64,000 nucleotides of DNA from Leishmania mexicana MHOM/GT/2001/U1103 (Eukaryota; Euglenozoa; Kinetoplastea; Trypanosomatida; Trypanosomatidae): NCBI RefSeq assembly GCF_000234665.1, contig NC_018337.1, positions 1,248,556-1,312,555 on the forward strand, given 5' to 3'. Shown here piece by piece: positions 1 through 9,809 of this stretch (its first letter is position 1; every line of letters starts with the position of its first letter). A program made the translations under genes and the position numbers. The notes under the pieces were generated by a model. That model saw only the letters and a program-made list of their open reading frames with translations. It was not told the origin of the DNA and ran no database searches.

Positions 1-283
1 AAAGCGTGTGGGCGACTCGACAAGTATACGCATCCGCCTACTGTTTTCTTTTTTGTTCTGCTTTCGCTGCGCGGCGGTGATGTCGAGCGGAATCCTGGAC
101 GGCGCCTGTGCCGTGTGCGGTGGGATTGCAATGGGCTGAAGGACGCCAGACGGTGTTGGGTCGGCCCGGCTGCTGGACATCGCCGCGGTGCAACCGAGGT
201 GGGGGAAGTGTAGTCATGTGTGCGTCTATTTGCGCACGTGTGGAGGAGGAAAATGTCCACGGAAAACAAAAAAAGAAGAACCG
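1..283 (+). mobile_element. Ingi/DIRE-type retroposon 5' fragment, copy 1 (cut by window edge)
   Basis: Bases 1-238 match 54611-54848 with about six substitutions, and the left end is cut off by the window. Frame 1 is open from base 1 to a TAG at 211-213, where the other copy has TGG. It contains GDVERNPGR (76-102), a 2A-like peptide motif whose last residue is R rather than the usual P, and then RWDCNGL (118-138), which resembles the start of the AP-endonuclease domain of ingi/L1Tc elements. After 238 the two copies diverge. Here an A-rich run follows at about 262-283, which could be a retroposon tail. The motifs are seen directly; assignment to degenerate ingi-related elements is from family knowledge. 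It cannot encode a full retroposon protein. Confidence 0.7.
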
Positions 284-854
284 TTGTCGTCCTCGCATGA
301 TGACGAATACCGCTGCTGCTTTCAGAGACATCCGTCGTTGTGTGCCCTCCCTAGCCGAAGGAGGACATCACTCATGCCATCGTCGTTTTATGCATGCACG
401 GATGGTAATTGCTGGTAGAATCTCACCACAGAGCATGCACACGCGCATAGAAGAGTCATCCACTGGCGAGGGGGTGCTCGTGGCACGTGCTCCCCACCTC
501 GTTTCTTTCCTTTCACCCCCTACTTCTCTCACACTTCCCACTGGCGGCCCTGTTTGCATGCCGTGATGTGGAAGAACCCCCGTCCCTTCTCTCCTTCTGA
601 ATACACCCCCTGCCCTTCTCACGTCCCACCCCCGCCCGCCCGCAGCTGCTCAGAGGAGATTAATCGATAGACACAGAGGTGCCCCAGAGAAACGCAACTT
701 CACTTCTCTCTCTACTCCCACAGCTCACCTGCTCTCTCCCTCACACACACACACGCACGCACGCACGCACGGACGCACGCAGTGTTCTTTGTAGCGTCGC
801 ATCCGTCACCGAAATTTTTGGTCGTCTGAAACTAGCCGCCTTAACACTGTGAGG
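284..854 (+). other. Intergenic / 5' flank of the decarboxylase gene
   Basis: No convincing gene. It holds pyrimidine-rich stretches, a CA/CACG run at about 743-780 and the probable SL acceptor of the next gene. Confidence 0.6.
722..723 (+). promoter_or_regulatory. Probable SL trans-splice acceptor AG
   Basis: First AG after the pyrimidine tract at about 699-721. It predicts a 131-nt 5' UTR for the decarboxylase. AGs at 781 and 794 are alternatives. Confidence 0.5.
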
Positions 855-2507
855 ATGCCATTCAACGGATACACGGTTGGCTGTCACCTGCTAGACCGCC
901 TTGTGGAGGCGGGGTGTGACGACCTCTTCGGCGTCCCGGGCGACTTTAATCTGCGCTTCCTCGACGATGTCATGGCTCACCCACGCATGAGATGGGTTGG
1001 CATGGCCAACGAGCTGAACGCAGCCTACGCAGCTGACGGCTACGCGCGTCAGCGGGGTCTGGGTGCCGTCACCACGACCTACGGCGTCGGCGAGCTCTCC
1101 GCGCTGAACGGAATCGCTGGCAGTTTTTCGGAGAGCGTGCCGGTCATTCACATTGCCGGAGCCACCTCCACGAAGAGCCAAGGAAACCGCGAACTGGTGC
1201 ATCATTCACTCGGCGACGGCGACCACATGCACTTCCTGCGCATCAGCGCCGAGGTTTGCTGCATTGCGGTGATGCTGACACCGGAGAACTGTCTGACGGA
1301 GATCGACCGGGTCATAACGGAGGTGCTTTACCAAAAGAAGCCGGGTTACATTGCCTTGCCGATGAATGTGGCGGAGATGATAGTGTCGCCGCCGATGGCG
1401 AAGCTGATGCGTCGTCTGCCGGAGGTATCCCTTGAAGCGGTGAGCGCATTCAAGCACACGGTAGCGTCGCGCCTGCACAGCGCTCGCAACCCGGCGGTGC
1501 TGACGGGGCACTTGATCCACCGCCACCAGTGCGGCCCGCAGGTGAACCACTTCCTCGAGAACATCCACATCCCGTACGCCCCCGCCGTCCTCGGCAAGGG
1601 CGCCGTAAATGAGCACCTGGAGAACTATGTCGGCACCTACATTGCCGGCGATGACCCGTGCCCTGCGAAGTCGGTCATTGAAAGTGCCGACGTGTGCATC
1701 GCGATTGGCGTCCAGTTTGTCGACACCGTCACCGCGGTCTTCCGCCACAAGATAGACCCTCTCAAACTGATCGACATCCAGCCCTTTTTCGCCAAGGTGG
1801 GGGATCAGGTATTCTACCAGGTACCAATGGAGATGGCCGTGAAAGCGGTGGAGGAAGCCGCGATGGAATGCCACGCGAACTGGAGCACCGAGTACCCGGA
1901 GCCGGAGGGACTACGCTACCCGGAAAGCGCTGAAACCTTCGACCTCTGCCATGTATGGCAAGAGATTAATAACGGCCTGCGGCCCAACGATGTTCTCCTG
2001 GTGGATCTCGGCACGTCCTCCTTTACGTCCGCGTTGCTTCGCTTGCCGCAGGGTTGCGACATGCTTTGCCAGCAGATGTGGGCCTCTATCGGCTACACCC
2101 TCCCCGCCGCCATTGGAGCGCAGATCGCGGACGAAAGTCGCAACGTCGTGTGCATCTTGGGCGATGGTGCCGCGCAAATGACGGTGCAGGAGATCGGCTC
2201 GGCTGCGCGCTACAAGCTCAAACCTAAATATATCCTTATCAACAACGACGGCTACACCATCGAGCGCTACATCCGCGGCTGGGACTCGTCGTACAACGAC
2301 ATCTCCGTGTGGAACTGGACAGGCTTGGCATGCAACTTCTGCAAGGGCGTTGAGCCGCGCACGCACGTCGTGAACTCCGTCGGAGGTGTGGAAGCGGCGC
2401 TGCGCGAGAAGCGGGACAACATGGTGTTTGTTGAAGTGCTTGTCGGTAAATATGAGGGCCCTCTGCGCTCTTCAGTGCCGCTTCCAGGCAAGCCAGCAAG
2501 CAAGTAA
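855..2507 (+). CDS. Thiamine-pyrophosphate-dependent pyruvate/indole-pyruvate decarboxylase
   Basis: Predicted 550-residue enzyme of the pyruvate/indolepyruvate/phenylpyruvate decarboxylase family, which uses thiamine diphosphate and Mg2+ to convert a 2-keto acid to an aldehyde plus CO2. Length is typical. The N-terminal Pyr domain carries the cofactor-activating Glu (E53, in NELNAAYAADGYAR) and the family's double histidine H116-H117. The C-terminal PP domain has the thiamine-diphosphate motif: GDG with D437, then N463-N464, and E470 in YTIE. These are all the active-site residues I would look for, so it should be active. The open frame extends upstream to a GTG at 849, but the first ATG is 855. 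No targeting peptide is evident, so it is probably cytosolic. Substrate (pyruvate or an aromatic keto acid) cannot be read from the sequence. The family is chiefly bacterial, fungal and plant, so lateral acquisition is possible. Confidence 0.9.
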   Translation: MPFNGYTVGCHLLDRLVEAGCDDLFGVPGDFNLRFLDDVMAHPRMRWVGMANELNAAYAADGYARQRGLGAVTTTYGVGELSALNGIAGSFSESVPVIHIAGATSTKSQGNRELVHHSLGDGDHMHFLRISAEVCCIAVMLTPENCLTEIDRVITEVLYQKKPGYIALPMNVAEMIVSPPMAKLMRRLPEVSLEAVSAFKHTVASRLHSARNPAVLTGHLIHRHQCGPQVNHFLENIHIPYAPAVLGKGAVNEHLENYVGTYIAGDDPCPAKSVIESADVCIAIGVQFVDTVTAVFRHKIDPLKLIDIQPFFAKVGDQVFYQVPMEMAVKAVEEAAMECHANWSTEYPEPEGLRYPESAETFDLCHVWQEINNGLRPNDVLLVDLGTSSFTSALLRLPQGCDMLCQQMWASIGYTLPAAIGAQIADESRNVVCILGDGAAQMTVQEIGSAARYKLKPKYILINNDGYTIERYIRGWDSSYNDISVWNWTGLACNFCKGVEPRTHVVNSVGGVEAALREKRDNMVFVEVLVGKYEGPLRSSVPLPGKPASK

Positions 2508-3982
2508 AAGGGAAGACAGGCTATAGATTTTCCGAGAAGAGGGTGAAAGTGAAGAGAGCGGTGTGGCCGCAGAGACAATGATGGTGGCGTCAAAGACGCT
2601 ATTGACTTGAAGAGTATTCTGTGCGTACGCGTGAAGATGTCTCAGTGCCTCTTCACAGATGAGGCTACGCGAAACCAACCTCAGAACCCGCCCCCTCCTC
2701 CTCACAGTATTCCTATCTTTATTGCTACACACGCTGACGTGTCACAACGTAAGACTGTTTTCTTTTTCTTTCCTTCTGCCGGCCTTCAAAGACCCGAAGT
2801 ATTTCTCTCTTCCGCTTGTCATCTCCTTTCCTTTTCTCCTCTCTCCCTCCCCCTTCTTTGGTGAATGCGAGGTGCGTGTGTGTGACGGCTTCTGTGTGTT
2901 CGCTGTGATTCACTCGTGAGCTACAATCGGCACCAGAGTTGTCTGCACTGGGTTTGGGGGAGCGTGGGCTGTAGCTTCGTAAGCAGGCTCTGCAATCACC
3001 CGTGTACTGCCGCCTCCATTACTGCATCTTTCCACCTCAGTATGTCCCTCCTTTGCTCTGGCTACTTTGGTACGCAGTCATGCTCAGCCCATCTCCCCTT
3101 CTCGAACCTTGCATAATGCTCACACAGGCAGGCACGCACGCATGCGCGTACGCCAAAGCTCATAGAAAGAAACAGGTGCAAACACAAGTTGCTCTCTTCA
3201 GTCCTCTCATATCGCCATCACCACTCTCACCATTTCGGCATTACCCGTAGCGCTACGTTCCAAATGCGTCCGCACATCGTCTCGCTCGCCTCTGCTGCCG
3301 AGCGCCAGCCGTCGGCGTTTTCCCTCTCCCCCCCCCTTTGACCCTCCCCCCACTGTCCCTGTTGGTAAAATGTCTCTGTATGTGCGCGCGTTTGGGGGTG
3401 CAAACGTCCATCGATGTTTGCAGCTGACAGCGTAGATGTCTCCTCTGCCTTCTTTCTTCTTTTCTGTCCTTCGCCAACGACGCTTACTCCGTTTCGCTTC
3501 ATTCATTCCTTCCACCTTCGCCGCTTCTGTTTCGAACTATCTTGTCATTATTATTATTTCCCCTCCTCCCTCACGCTTCCTCTCTCTCCCCTCTCCCATA
3601 CCACACCCCCTCCTCTCTCTACTCTACTCTCTCTCCCACCCCACCCCATCCTTCTTCCCTTCAAATCATCCCTCACTCCTCACTTCTCATCCTCCTCTAC
3701 AACCTCTCACACACGCACACACACACACACCATTTGCAGGCTCGCTCTTTGTTACTGGTGAACGTTCGGCCGCCTTTGCTGACCTTTGCTCGTTTTTATT
3801 TTGATCGTTCACTGCTTCATCTTGCGTAGCTGTCGCTGTGTCGTCGTTGTTACTTTTTTTTTCTTGTCGATCTCTGTTCTTGTCCACGCTCCCTCCCTCC
3901 CTTCTCACCAGCGAGGCGCTTTCACGGAGCTTTTCGTTTCTTTCACGGGTGTTCATGGACTCATGCTTACCATCTTGATCGC
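2508..3982 (+). other. Long spacer / 3' UTR of the decarboxylase
   Basis: No supported gene. The sequence is strongly C/T-rich from about 3440 to 3710, with a CA run at 3711-3730. It probably holds the decarboxylase 3' UTR, which then runs into a SIDER. Confidence 0.6.
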
Positions 3983-4520
3983 GCAGCCCCGATGACGGAG
4001 GGAGGAGGGGGGAGCGTTTGGCACACCTCGATGTGTACGGTGTCAGGGATCAGTGCCCACTCTGTGGGGAAATCCTGGCAGCCCCTCCCCCTCCTGTGTC
4101 CGCTAATGCCGAGCTACCTCCGGTAGGGATAAGTTCAAGTGCCCGCAACGTAGCGACGTCGGTGCGATGTATCGCTGCTGATGCCGGCGGTGTAGTCCTG
4201 GATTGGCGTGGCGTCGGAGCGACGCGCGACCGTGCACAGGTTTGCGCCACCCGCATGAGGGGCGCAGTGTCAGCGTGACTCAAACGGGGCCCACTCATCC
4301 CTCGCGCTGCCTACGGGGTGGTGGAGCGCCTCCGCCACTCCGCAGGGGTAGGGGTCGTGGTAGGGGCCGTGCGACGATGACTGCGTGGGTGCATTGCTGT
4401 AGCGCGCGTCTGCACGACTGCTTCGCACCACCCGATGTGCCCCTGTTGCAGGCACACCAGGAGTTGCTCGGGTGGTGGCGTATGACTTCATGTTGCACGG
4501 CCGATCGTTGGACACGTTGC
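3983..4520 (+). mobile_element. SIDER-type retroposon, copy A
   Basis: A 538-bp element identical, as far as I can read, to 15988-16525 (offset 12005). Its interior contains the block around 4161-4240 that recurs, with changes, at about 48660-48740 and 61620-61690. Its 3' part (about 4390-4500) aligns with the ends of the elements at 39110 and 61491. That shared layout marks it as one of the short interspersed degenerate retroposons typical of Leishmania 3' UTRs. It lies 1.5 kb after the decarboxylase stop. In Leishmania such elements in 3' UTRs can lower mRNA stability or translation; whether this one does is unknown. It has no coding capacity. Confidence 0.8.
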
Positions 4521-5155
4521 GGAAACAACACGGCGTTTTTTGCGGCGGCGGTCATATTTGTCACCCACGTCACTGTGTGCTGTTCTACAAAGTGTGGTGA
4601 CTCTCCATGACGCATCTCGAGCGCACACATGAGTGCGTCTCCCTTTTCAGGAAGAAGAGAGTGTCTCTGCTCATTCTTGTGGGCGTGCCTTCTGCGTGGC
4701 AGCCTGAAGCAATAAATGTTAGGTTCCGTTACGTTCATTTTGTTTTTTTTTCTAGCGCAACACACACAGATTTCGACTTATGTGTACACCGAGGTCCATG
4801 TACGCGGTATGTCGCCCCTGAGAACTCTCCTCCTAGTGGCACGCCTACAGACAAGACACACACATACCCGCACGCGTCAACACGAAGATCGATTTCAAGC
4901 TGCTCGCGAAGTCCTTGTTGTGCGCATGCGTACGTGTGGACGTTTGAAAAGCGTTCCCTCGACATCGCCTTCTGGTGCCCGTCGTCCCTCCCGCCGAGTG
5001 CCGCACTCATGCGCATATGCTTTTGTGAGCGAACGCGAAAGATTTCCGCACACCCGTGTGTGTGTGTGTGAGTGTGTGCCGGAGAGTCGGTGAGTCTGTG
5101 TATGTGGATCATTGTCTAGATCGTCGATCCACCTGTGTACTATGCAGCGTTTGTT
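4521..5155 (+). other. Spacer between SIDER A and the 545-bp repeat
   Basis: No gene seen. A short GT run lies at about 5057-5076. Confidence 0.5.
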
Positions 5156-5700
5156 TTCTTTTTTCCCTTGCTCTCCATTTTGTCGTTGTTGTTTTCGAAG
5201 GTTTGTGACCGAAACGAACGAGGGCGGGATGATGGAAACACGATGTGATGAGGAGGTGCGAGTCAAAGTGCTCTCCACAATCCAGATGACGTGCTCTCCC
5301 ACCCCCCTCCCAGCCACGTGCCTTTTCTTTCCCGCATTGCTTGTTCTTGTAATCATTTCTGATCTCGGGGAGTCGAGTCATACGTATGCTGCACCCCTCT
5401 CCCCGCCCCAGCCCCCTTTGACTGTTCGCCACAACGGAAATCCTTGGGTGTGGGCAAAACGGGGGTGCTCATGTCTGCCTCTCCGTGAGTAGCGCTACCC
5501 GCTGGTGACCTGAGTGCTGCAGCGTTCTCGCGGAGAGCTCTGCCAGCGCTGGAGGTACCGAGAGCGCGAGCGGAGGGAGACCAGTCTGGTACACTCTTCC
5601 ACGGCAGTAGGCACTTCGCCGTCTACGAGGACTTGGAAGCGTGCATGGAAAACTCATCATCCTTATCTCTTGGCACCATTCCCCCCCCCCCTTTTTTTTT
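5156..5700 (+). repeat. Unclassified 545-bp dispersed repeat, copy 1
   Basis: Matches 26398-26940 almost base for base: a few substitutions (for example in the C-run near 5310 and at the GGTGACC/GGCGACC site near 5505), plus length changes in the terminal C and T runs. It starts in a T-run and ends with about 11 C followed by 9 T. It carries no block I can align to the SIDERs and no long open frame. The homopolymer ends resemble a retroposed or UTR-derived sequence, but I cannot classify it. Confidence 0.85.
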
Positions 5701-5808
5701 CATATTCATATTGTTATTATAGATCTCTCAGCGTTGGGCTTCAATTCGATGTGTCTGTGCAGATGTTTCGGCTTATTGTCTGTGGGTGTTTGTGACAGCC
5801 GTGCCGCT

Positions 5809-5872
5809 ATATATATATAATATATATATCCATATATATATATATATATCGCTTTATATGGATAAACATATA
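5809..5872. repeat. AT-rich palindromic microsatellite
   Basis: Two blocks of alternating TA separated by CC, followed by a TTTATATGGATAAA segment. Largely self-complementary, and the most AT-rich spot in the window. Confidence 0.85.
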
Positions 5873-6539
5873 CGTTGAATTTAGTGCAGGAATCCCTACC
5901 AGATAATGCGAATGAAACGAAGCGGTACATTGCGCACCATGCCATATCGCCTCATTCCGTTGAGGTAGTGTTGATTGTTTGTGCCAGAGCGCGACTTGAC
6001 GCATCCGAAGGCAAAACGTACGGATCCATGGCAGGAGAAAGCATGCGGCGCTCCCGTCGCTGGACTCGCTAGTCGCTCCACTCTTCACTGTCAGCGGTTT
6101 CGCTGTCTTCGTTGTCTTTTCTATATCGCCTCTCTCCCCTTCTCCTGTTTGCCTTGAAGCGCACCTCAACCCCTCGCACCTAAAGCTTTGAGCTTTAAAA
6201 GGAAGACGGGTTGTCGAGTCAATGGGGCAGTTCTGCTATCGTTTCGATGGAGTACGCTGACACACCTCTCTCTAGCTGAAAGTTTTGGTGCAGTGCGCTC
6301 TTGTCCTTGGTTGTCGTCGTCTTCGTCAGTGCCGTCTAGCCTTGCATCATCTTTGGTGCGAGGAAAAACCTATCAGTGGGGCCTGCATTCTGCGCTCATA
6401 GACGCAGGTGCAGATTTGGGACGGGGTCCGTCACTCCTCAGTGCGGAGAGCGCTGTCTGTTTCTTACATACACGCCATCCCCTTTGCAACACGCATCTTT
6501 GCTTCTGGGTGGTTTGGTTTCATTTTTTTTTGTTTTCCG

Positions 6540-6541
6540 AG
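6540..6541 (+). promoter_or_regulatory. Probable SL trans-splice acceptor AG
   Basis: First AG after the T-rich tract at 6508-6538. It gives a 111-nt 5' UTR for the SNM1-like gene. Confidence 0.55.
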
Positions 6542-6652
6542 GCCAACGGTCGCTCTGGCGAACAGAGACACATTGGCCGTTGCTGTACGGCGCAGGCCTA
6601 GAGACAGTCCCCTACCGATTTCCAGCCCATCCCGTCAAACTCGAGCAGTTCT

Positions 6653-9109
6653 ATGAAATCCTCGACGAGTGAGGCAGGTGCTGCAGTGTCCAGCGTCGAC
6701 AGAGATGGGGCGAAGCGAGAGTACTTCAAGTCGAGAGAGGTTTATCGGGGCTCGCAAGGCATCATTCTGGTTGATGCCTTTCGTTTTGTGAATGATGGTG
6801 CACCACTCACTGGCTGGGCGTATCGAGCACAGCGCCCGGTGCCTCCCTCCGCTAACGAAGTGACACCGTTAGGTACACCGTACTCTGTCACTTCACCGGT
6901 GTCCAATCAAGGTCTTGGACTGGCGTCCACTGCGAGAACGGTGCGTGCGCGCACCTTCTACTTTCTGAGCCACTTCCACTCTGATCATTACACGGGCATC
7001 ACCAATCGCTGGCACAGCGGCACCATCTACTGCAGTCGTCCAACCGCCACACTTACCCAGTCACAGCTGGGGGTGCCTGCGTCGTGGTTGTTTCCGATGG
7101 ACCTGGGTCAGACATACATCTTCTCCTTCTCTACCAACGTCTGTCTCGCGCGTGTGCCTGAAACGCCGCACCACGCACGCGTGCAGGCCCTGCTGAATCC
7201 ACCGGCATCATCCTCGACAGGGCAGGCACATGAAAAGACTGGCGACGGTATGTTTGCGGTGCGCCTCATTCTGGCGAACCACTGCCCGGGTGCGGTGATG
7301 TTTCTCTTTGCGTCACCAGTTTTTGGGACCGTGCTACACACCGGCGACTTTCGCTTCAACGGGTCGCGGGAGACCTGGCATCAGTTTGTGCGGTCCTCCA
7401 ACGGGAGGCAGACGTACGTGCCGCCGCTGCCGTGCCTGATAAAACGAGGAGAGGAGCAGGATGCATCGACAGTGACGGCGCCAGCAGTTGCGGCGCCGCC
7501 CGCTCCGTTTTACGAGCAGTTCATCGCAGATGACGAGGCACTCCGGGACGTGGCGCATCGGCAGCTCCTCGACGTACTTCTCTTAGACAACACCTTCTGT
7601 GCGCCAGCGTACAGGTTTCCCTCGCAATGGGAAGTAACGCAGAGGGTGATCGAGGTACTTCGGTCCCTCTTCCACCGCGCCGCTTGCCGTGCCGGAGTCG
7701 CGGTGCCCTCGACCGGGCATCCGCAGCGTCGTCAAGTGCGTTGCGCCGTCTTAATTGGGTCCTACACGATCGGGAAGGAACGTGTTGCGTTGGCGCTGCG
7801 GGACGCCTTCCCTCTTGTAGGGTCTTCTGAGCAGAGCCACGCAAGAGACCCCATAAAAGGGTCCCAGTGTCACACCAACGCCTCAGAGCGTGCATCGTGG
7901 CGGATTCGTGTCTCACCAAGTCGGTATGCCCTGCTGTCCTCGATAGGGTTCTTCGAAGAGTGCTTTGAACCACTGAAGACTTCCCGCTTGAGCGAGAAAG
8001 CCGGGACCCCGTGCAGCACGGACAAAGATGCCTCGTCAAAACCACCGACAGAGACGGCTCACGTCCACGACGTGCCAGTTCTGTTGCCGGTGCTGCTTGG
8101 TGAGTGCAATACAGAAGGCTTGCAACGCAAGAATGTCGCCAGCGACCTGGCCTATAAGACGGAGGAGACTCCTGCCAGCGCCGCTCCCTCCGTACGACCG
8201 TCATTGGCGGTCGACCTCGACACGCTGGACGGCGCAGGGAACCAGTCAGCCGCCGAGGGACGGGCGGAGGAGGTGGAGCACCTTCTCAGTGTCTTTCTGG
8301 TTCCCATGGCCAGCGTAGGCTACCGAGCAGTGGCTGCGCTGGCGCACGCCGACGGTCCGGCGGTGGTGGACATGGAGGACGGCCTGGCGCTTAACCTGGA
8401 TCACTACGATCAGGTACTCATTGTGGAGCCAACGGGGTGGTGCAAGCGCTGCGTGGCTCGAGAGGTGTCCCAGAAATATACTCTTCTCCGTGTGCCATAC
8501 AGCGAGCACTGCGCATTTCACGAGCTCCTCGAGTTTGTCGAGTTCGTGAACCCGGCGCGCGTGGTGCCGACCGTGTCCGAGGAGGGCTTCAAGCAGTACG
8601 AGGCACTCTTTGTGGAGAAAGCACCACGCCTCCGCAGTCGCGTGTCCAATGTTCAGCCCATCACACGGTTCTTCTCGGTGCTACCGGCGCATCAAGCAGA
8701 GGCGCCGGCTGGCAAGAGGAAGGACGATACGAAAGCCACTGTGGCCTCTTCACCTGCCTGTACGGTGCTTGACGGATCCTCCGTCTCTTTGGCGGGAGCC
8801 ATCCCAGTCGAAGAGCCTGCTGTGGATGATGCCAGAACGGTGGCTACGGCCCCAGCAGTGGCGCGGAAGAGAGCGCGCACGCAACTACACGCCGCAACGG
8901 TTGCTGCACCGACATTGGCAACGACGGCGGTTGCCGCCATGTCGAGCATCGCGTGCACTCTTGAGCGCCTTTTTCAGAAGGTCAAGCGAGACGCAGCGCA
9001 CCGATCGCCTGAGAGACAGCGTCTGGAAGAGGTGGTGGCGGGTGAAGATGATGACTGCCAAGTGGTGGGCGTGGTGCAGGCGGTCGTGGAAATCAGCGAT
9101 GACGACTGA
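6653..9109 (+). CDS. SNM1/PSO2-family DNA interstrand-crosslink repair nuclease
   Basis: Predicted 818-residue metallo-beta-lactamase/beta-CASP nuclease. The family (PSO2, SNM1A, Artemis) digests DNA from 5' ends during crosslink or double-strand-break repair. The zinc motif HFHSDH is at 107-112, with H210 (in ANHCPGA) and D232 (in HTGDFRF). The DRMBL signature PYSEHCAF, with H619, is followed by ELLEFVEFVNP and VVPTV at about 615-645. About 270 residues between metal-site halves and DRMBL are expanded with low-complexity stretches, longer than in most relatives. After the catalytic part, ITRFF (670-674) resembles a PCNA-binding box. The extreme C-terminus ends V-V-E-I-S-D-D-D, like a SUMO-interacting motif. 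ATG 6653 is the first in frame after the predicted splice acceptor. Nuclear location is inferred from the family. Confidence 0.9.
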   Translation: MKSSTSEAGAAVSSVDRDGAKREYFKSREVYRGSQGIILVDAFRFVNDGAPLTGWAYRAQRPVPPSANEVTPLGTPYSVTSPVSNQGLGLASTARTVRARTFYFLSHFHSDHYTGITNRWHSGTIYCSRPTATLTQSQLGVPASWLFPMDLGQTYIFSFSTNVCLARVPETPHHARVQALLNPPASSSTGQAHEKTGDGMFAVRLILANHCPGAVMFLFASPVFGTVLHTGDFRFNGSRETWHQFVRSSNGRQTYVPPLPCLIKRGEEQDASTVTAPAVAAPPAPFYEQFIADDEALRDVAHRQLLDVLLLDNTFCAPAYRFPSQWEVTQRVIEVLRSLFHRAACRAGVAVPSTGHPQRRQVRCAVLIGSYTIGKERVALALRDAFPLVGSSEQSHARDPIKGSQCHTNASERASWRIRVSPSRYALLSSIGFFEECFEPLKTSRLSEKAGTPCSTDKDASSKPPTETAHVHDVPVLLPVLLGECNTEGLQRKNVASDLAYKTEETPASAAPSVRPSLAVDLDTLDGAGNQSAAEGRAEEVEHLLSVFLVPMASVGYRAVAALAHADGPAVVDMEDGLALNLDHYDQVLIVEPTGWCKRCVAREVSQKYTLLRVPYSEHCAFHELLEFVEFVNPARVVPTVSEEGFKQYEALFVEKAPRLRSRVSNVQPITRFFSVLPAHQAEAPAGKRKDDTKATVASSPACTVLDGSSVSLAGAIPVEEPAVDDARTVATAPAVARKRARTQLHAATVAAPTLATTAVAAMSSIACTLERLFQKVKRDAAHRSPERQRLEEVVAGEDDDCQVVGVVQAVVEISDDD

Positions 9110-9809
9110 CGAAGTGGCCAAGTGGCACCGTCACTGCTTGCCTGTCGTCGCACTGCTGAGAAGGATCCCCCCTTTATCTTCCATTACCCTGTCGCACTCC
9201 CTCACACCCTGCTGGGCCACTGCTTGCTCATCTCGAGTCGGTGTACTTGCACCCACACACACACAAACACCATCGTCTCACCGCCTCACAGGTGCGCAGT
9301 GTAGCCTTAGCAAAGCTAAGACAGCACAAGCGCGCGGGCGCTTCTTTTTTTCCTTGCACGGGTGCCTGTATACATGAAATGGGCAAGAGCGCTCTCTCTC
9401 TATTAAGCTGTTCACACGTCCCTAGACCGACACGGAAAAGGTGCCGCTTCTATTTTCACGGATTCGTATGGCAAGGTCTGTCGCGTATTTCGCTGCTCCG
9501 GACGCTTGCGCACAAGCCCCTATCCCCCGTCTGAGCTTCTCGCCCTGCTTGGTGCTCCCCACCCACCTCCCACCTCCCACCTCCCGTATCGTCGATGCGA
9601 CACACGCACCCTCCATCCCACATGCACATGCGCAGCCACCAAACTCACGCGACCTTCGTCGCATCACCTCCGTTCTGCCCTTCCGGTTGCGTTCTCGAGT
9701 TCTTTGTTTGTGCCTTGTGCGCCTCTAATCGGCGGGTCTCGCTGTACAGCACTTGTGCTTCTCTACTCTTCCAGCACCCTCCCCCGCTTCAGCACGCGGA
9801 TTGGCAACA
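9110..9809 (+). other. Spacer after the SNM1 gene
   Basis: No gene seen. It includes a CA run (about 9254-9270) and a three-copy CCCACCT repeat near 9566-9590. A pyrimidine tract ending in an AG at 9773-9774 looks like a splice acceptor for the decayed gene that follows. Confidence 0.5.

Larger units (their letters stand above)
5701..6652 (+). other. Spacer / 5' flank of the SNM1 gene
   Basis: No supported gene; open frames here are short and T-rich. It contains an AT microsatellite and the SNM1 splice acceptor. Confidence 0.5.
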
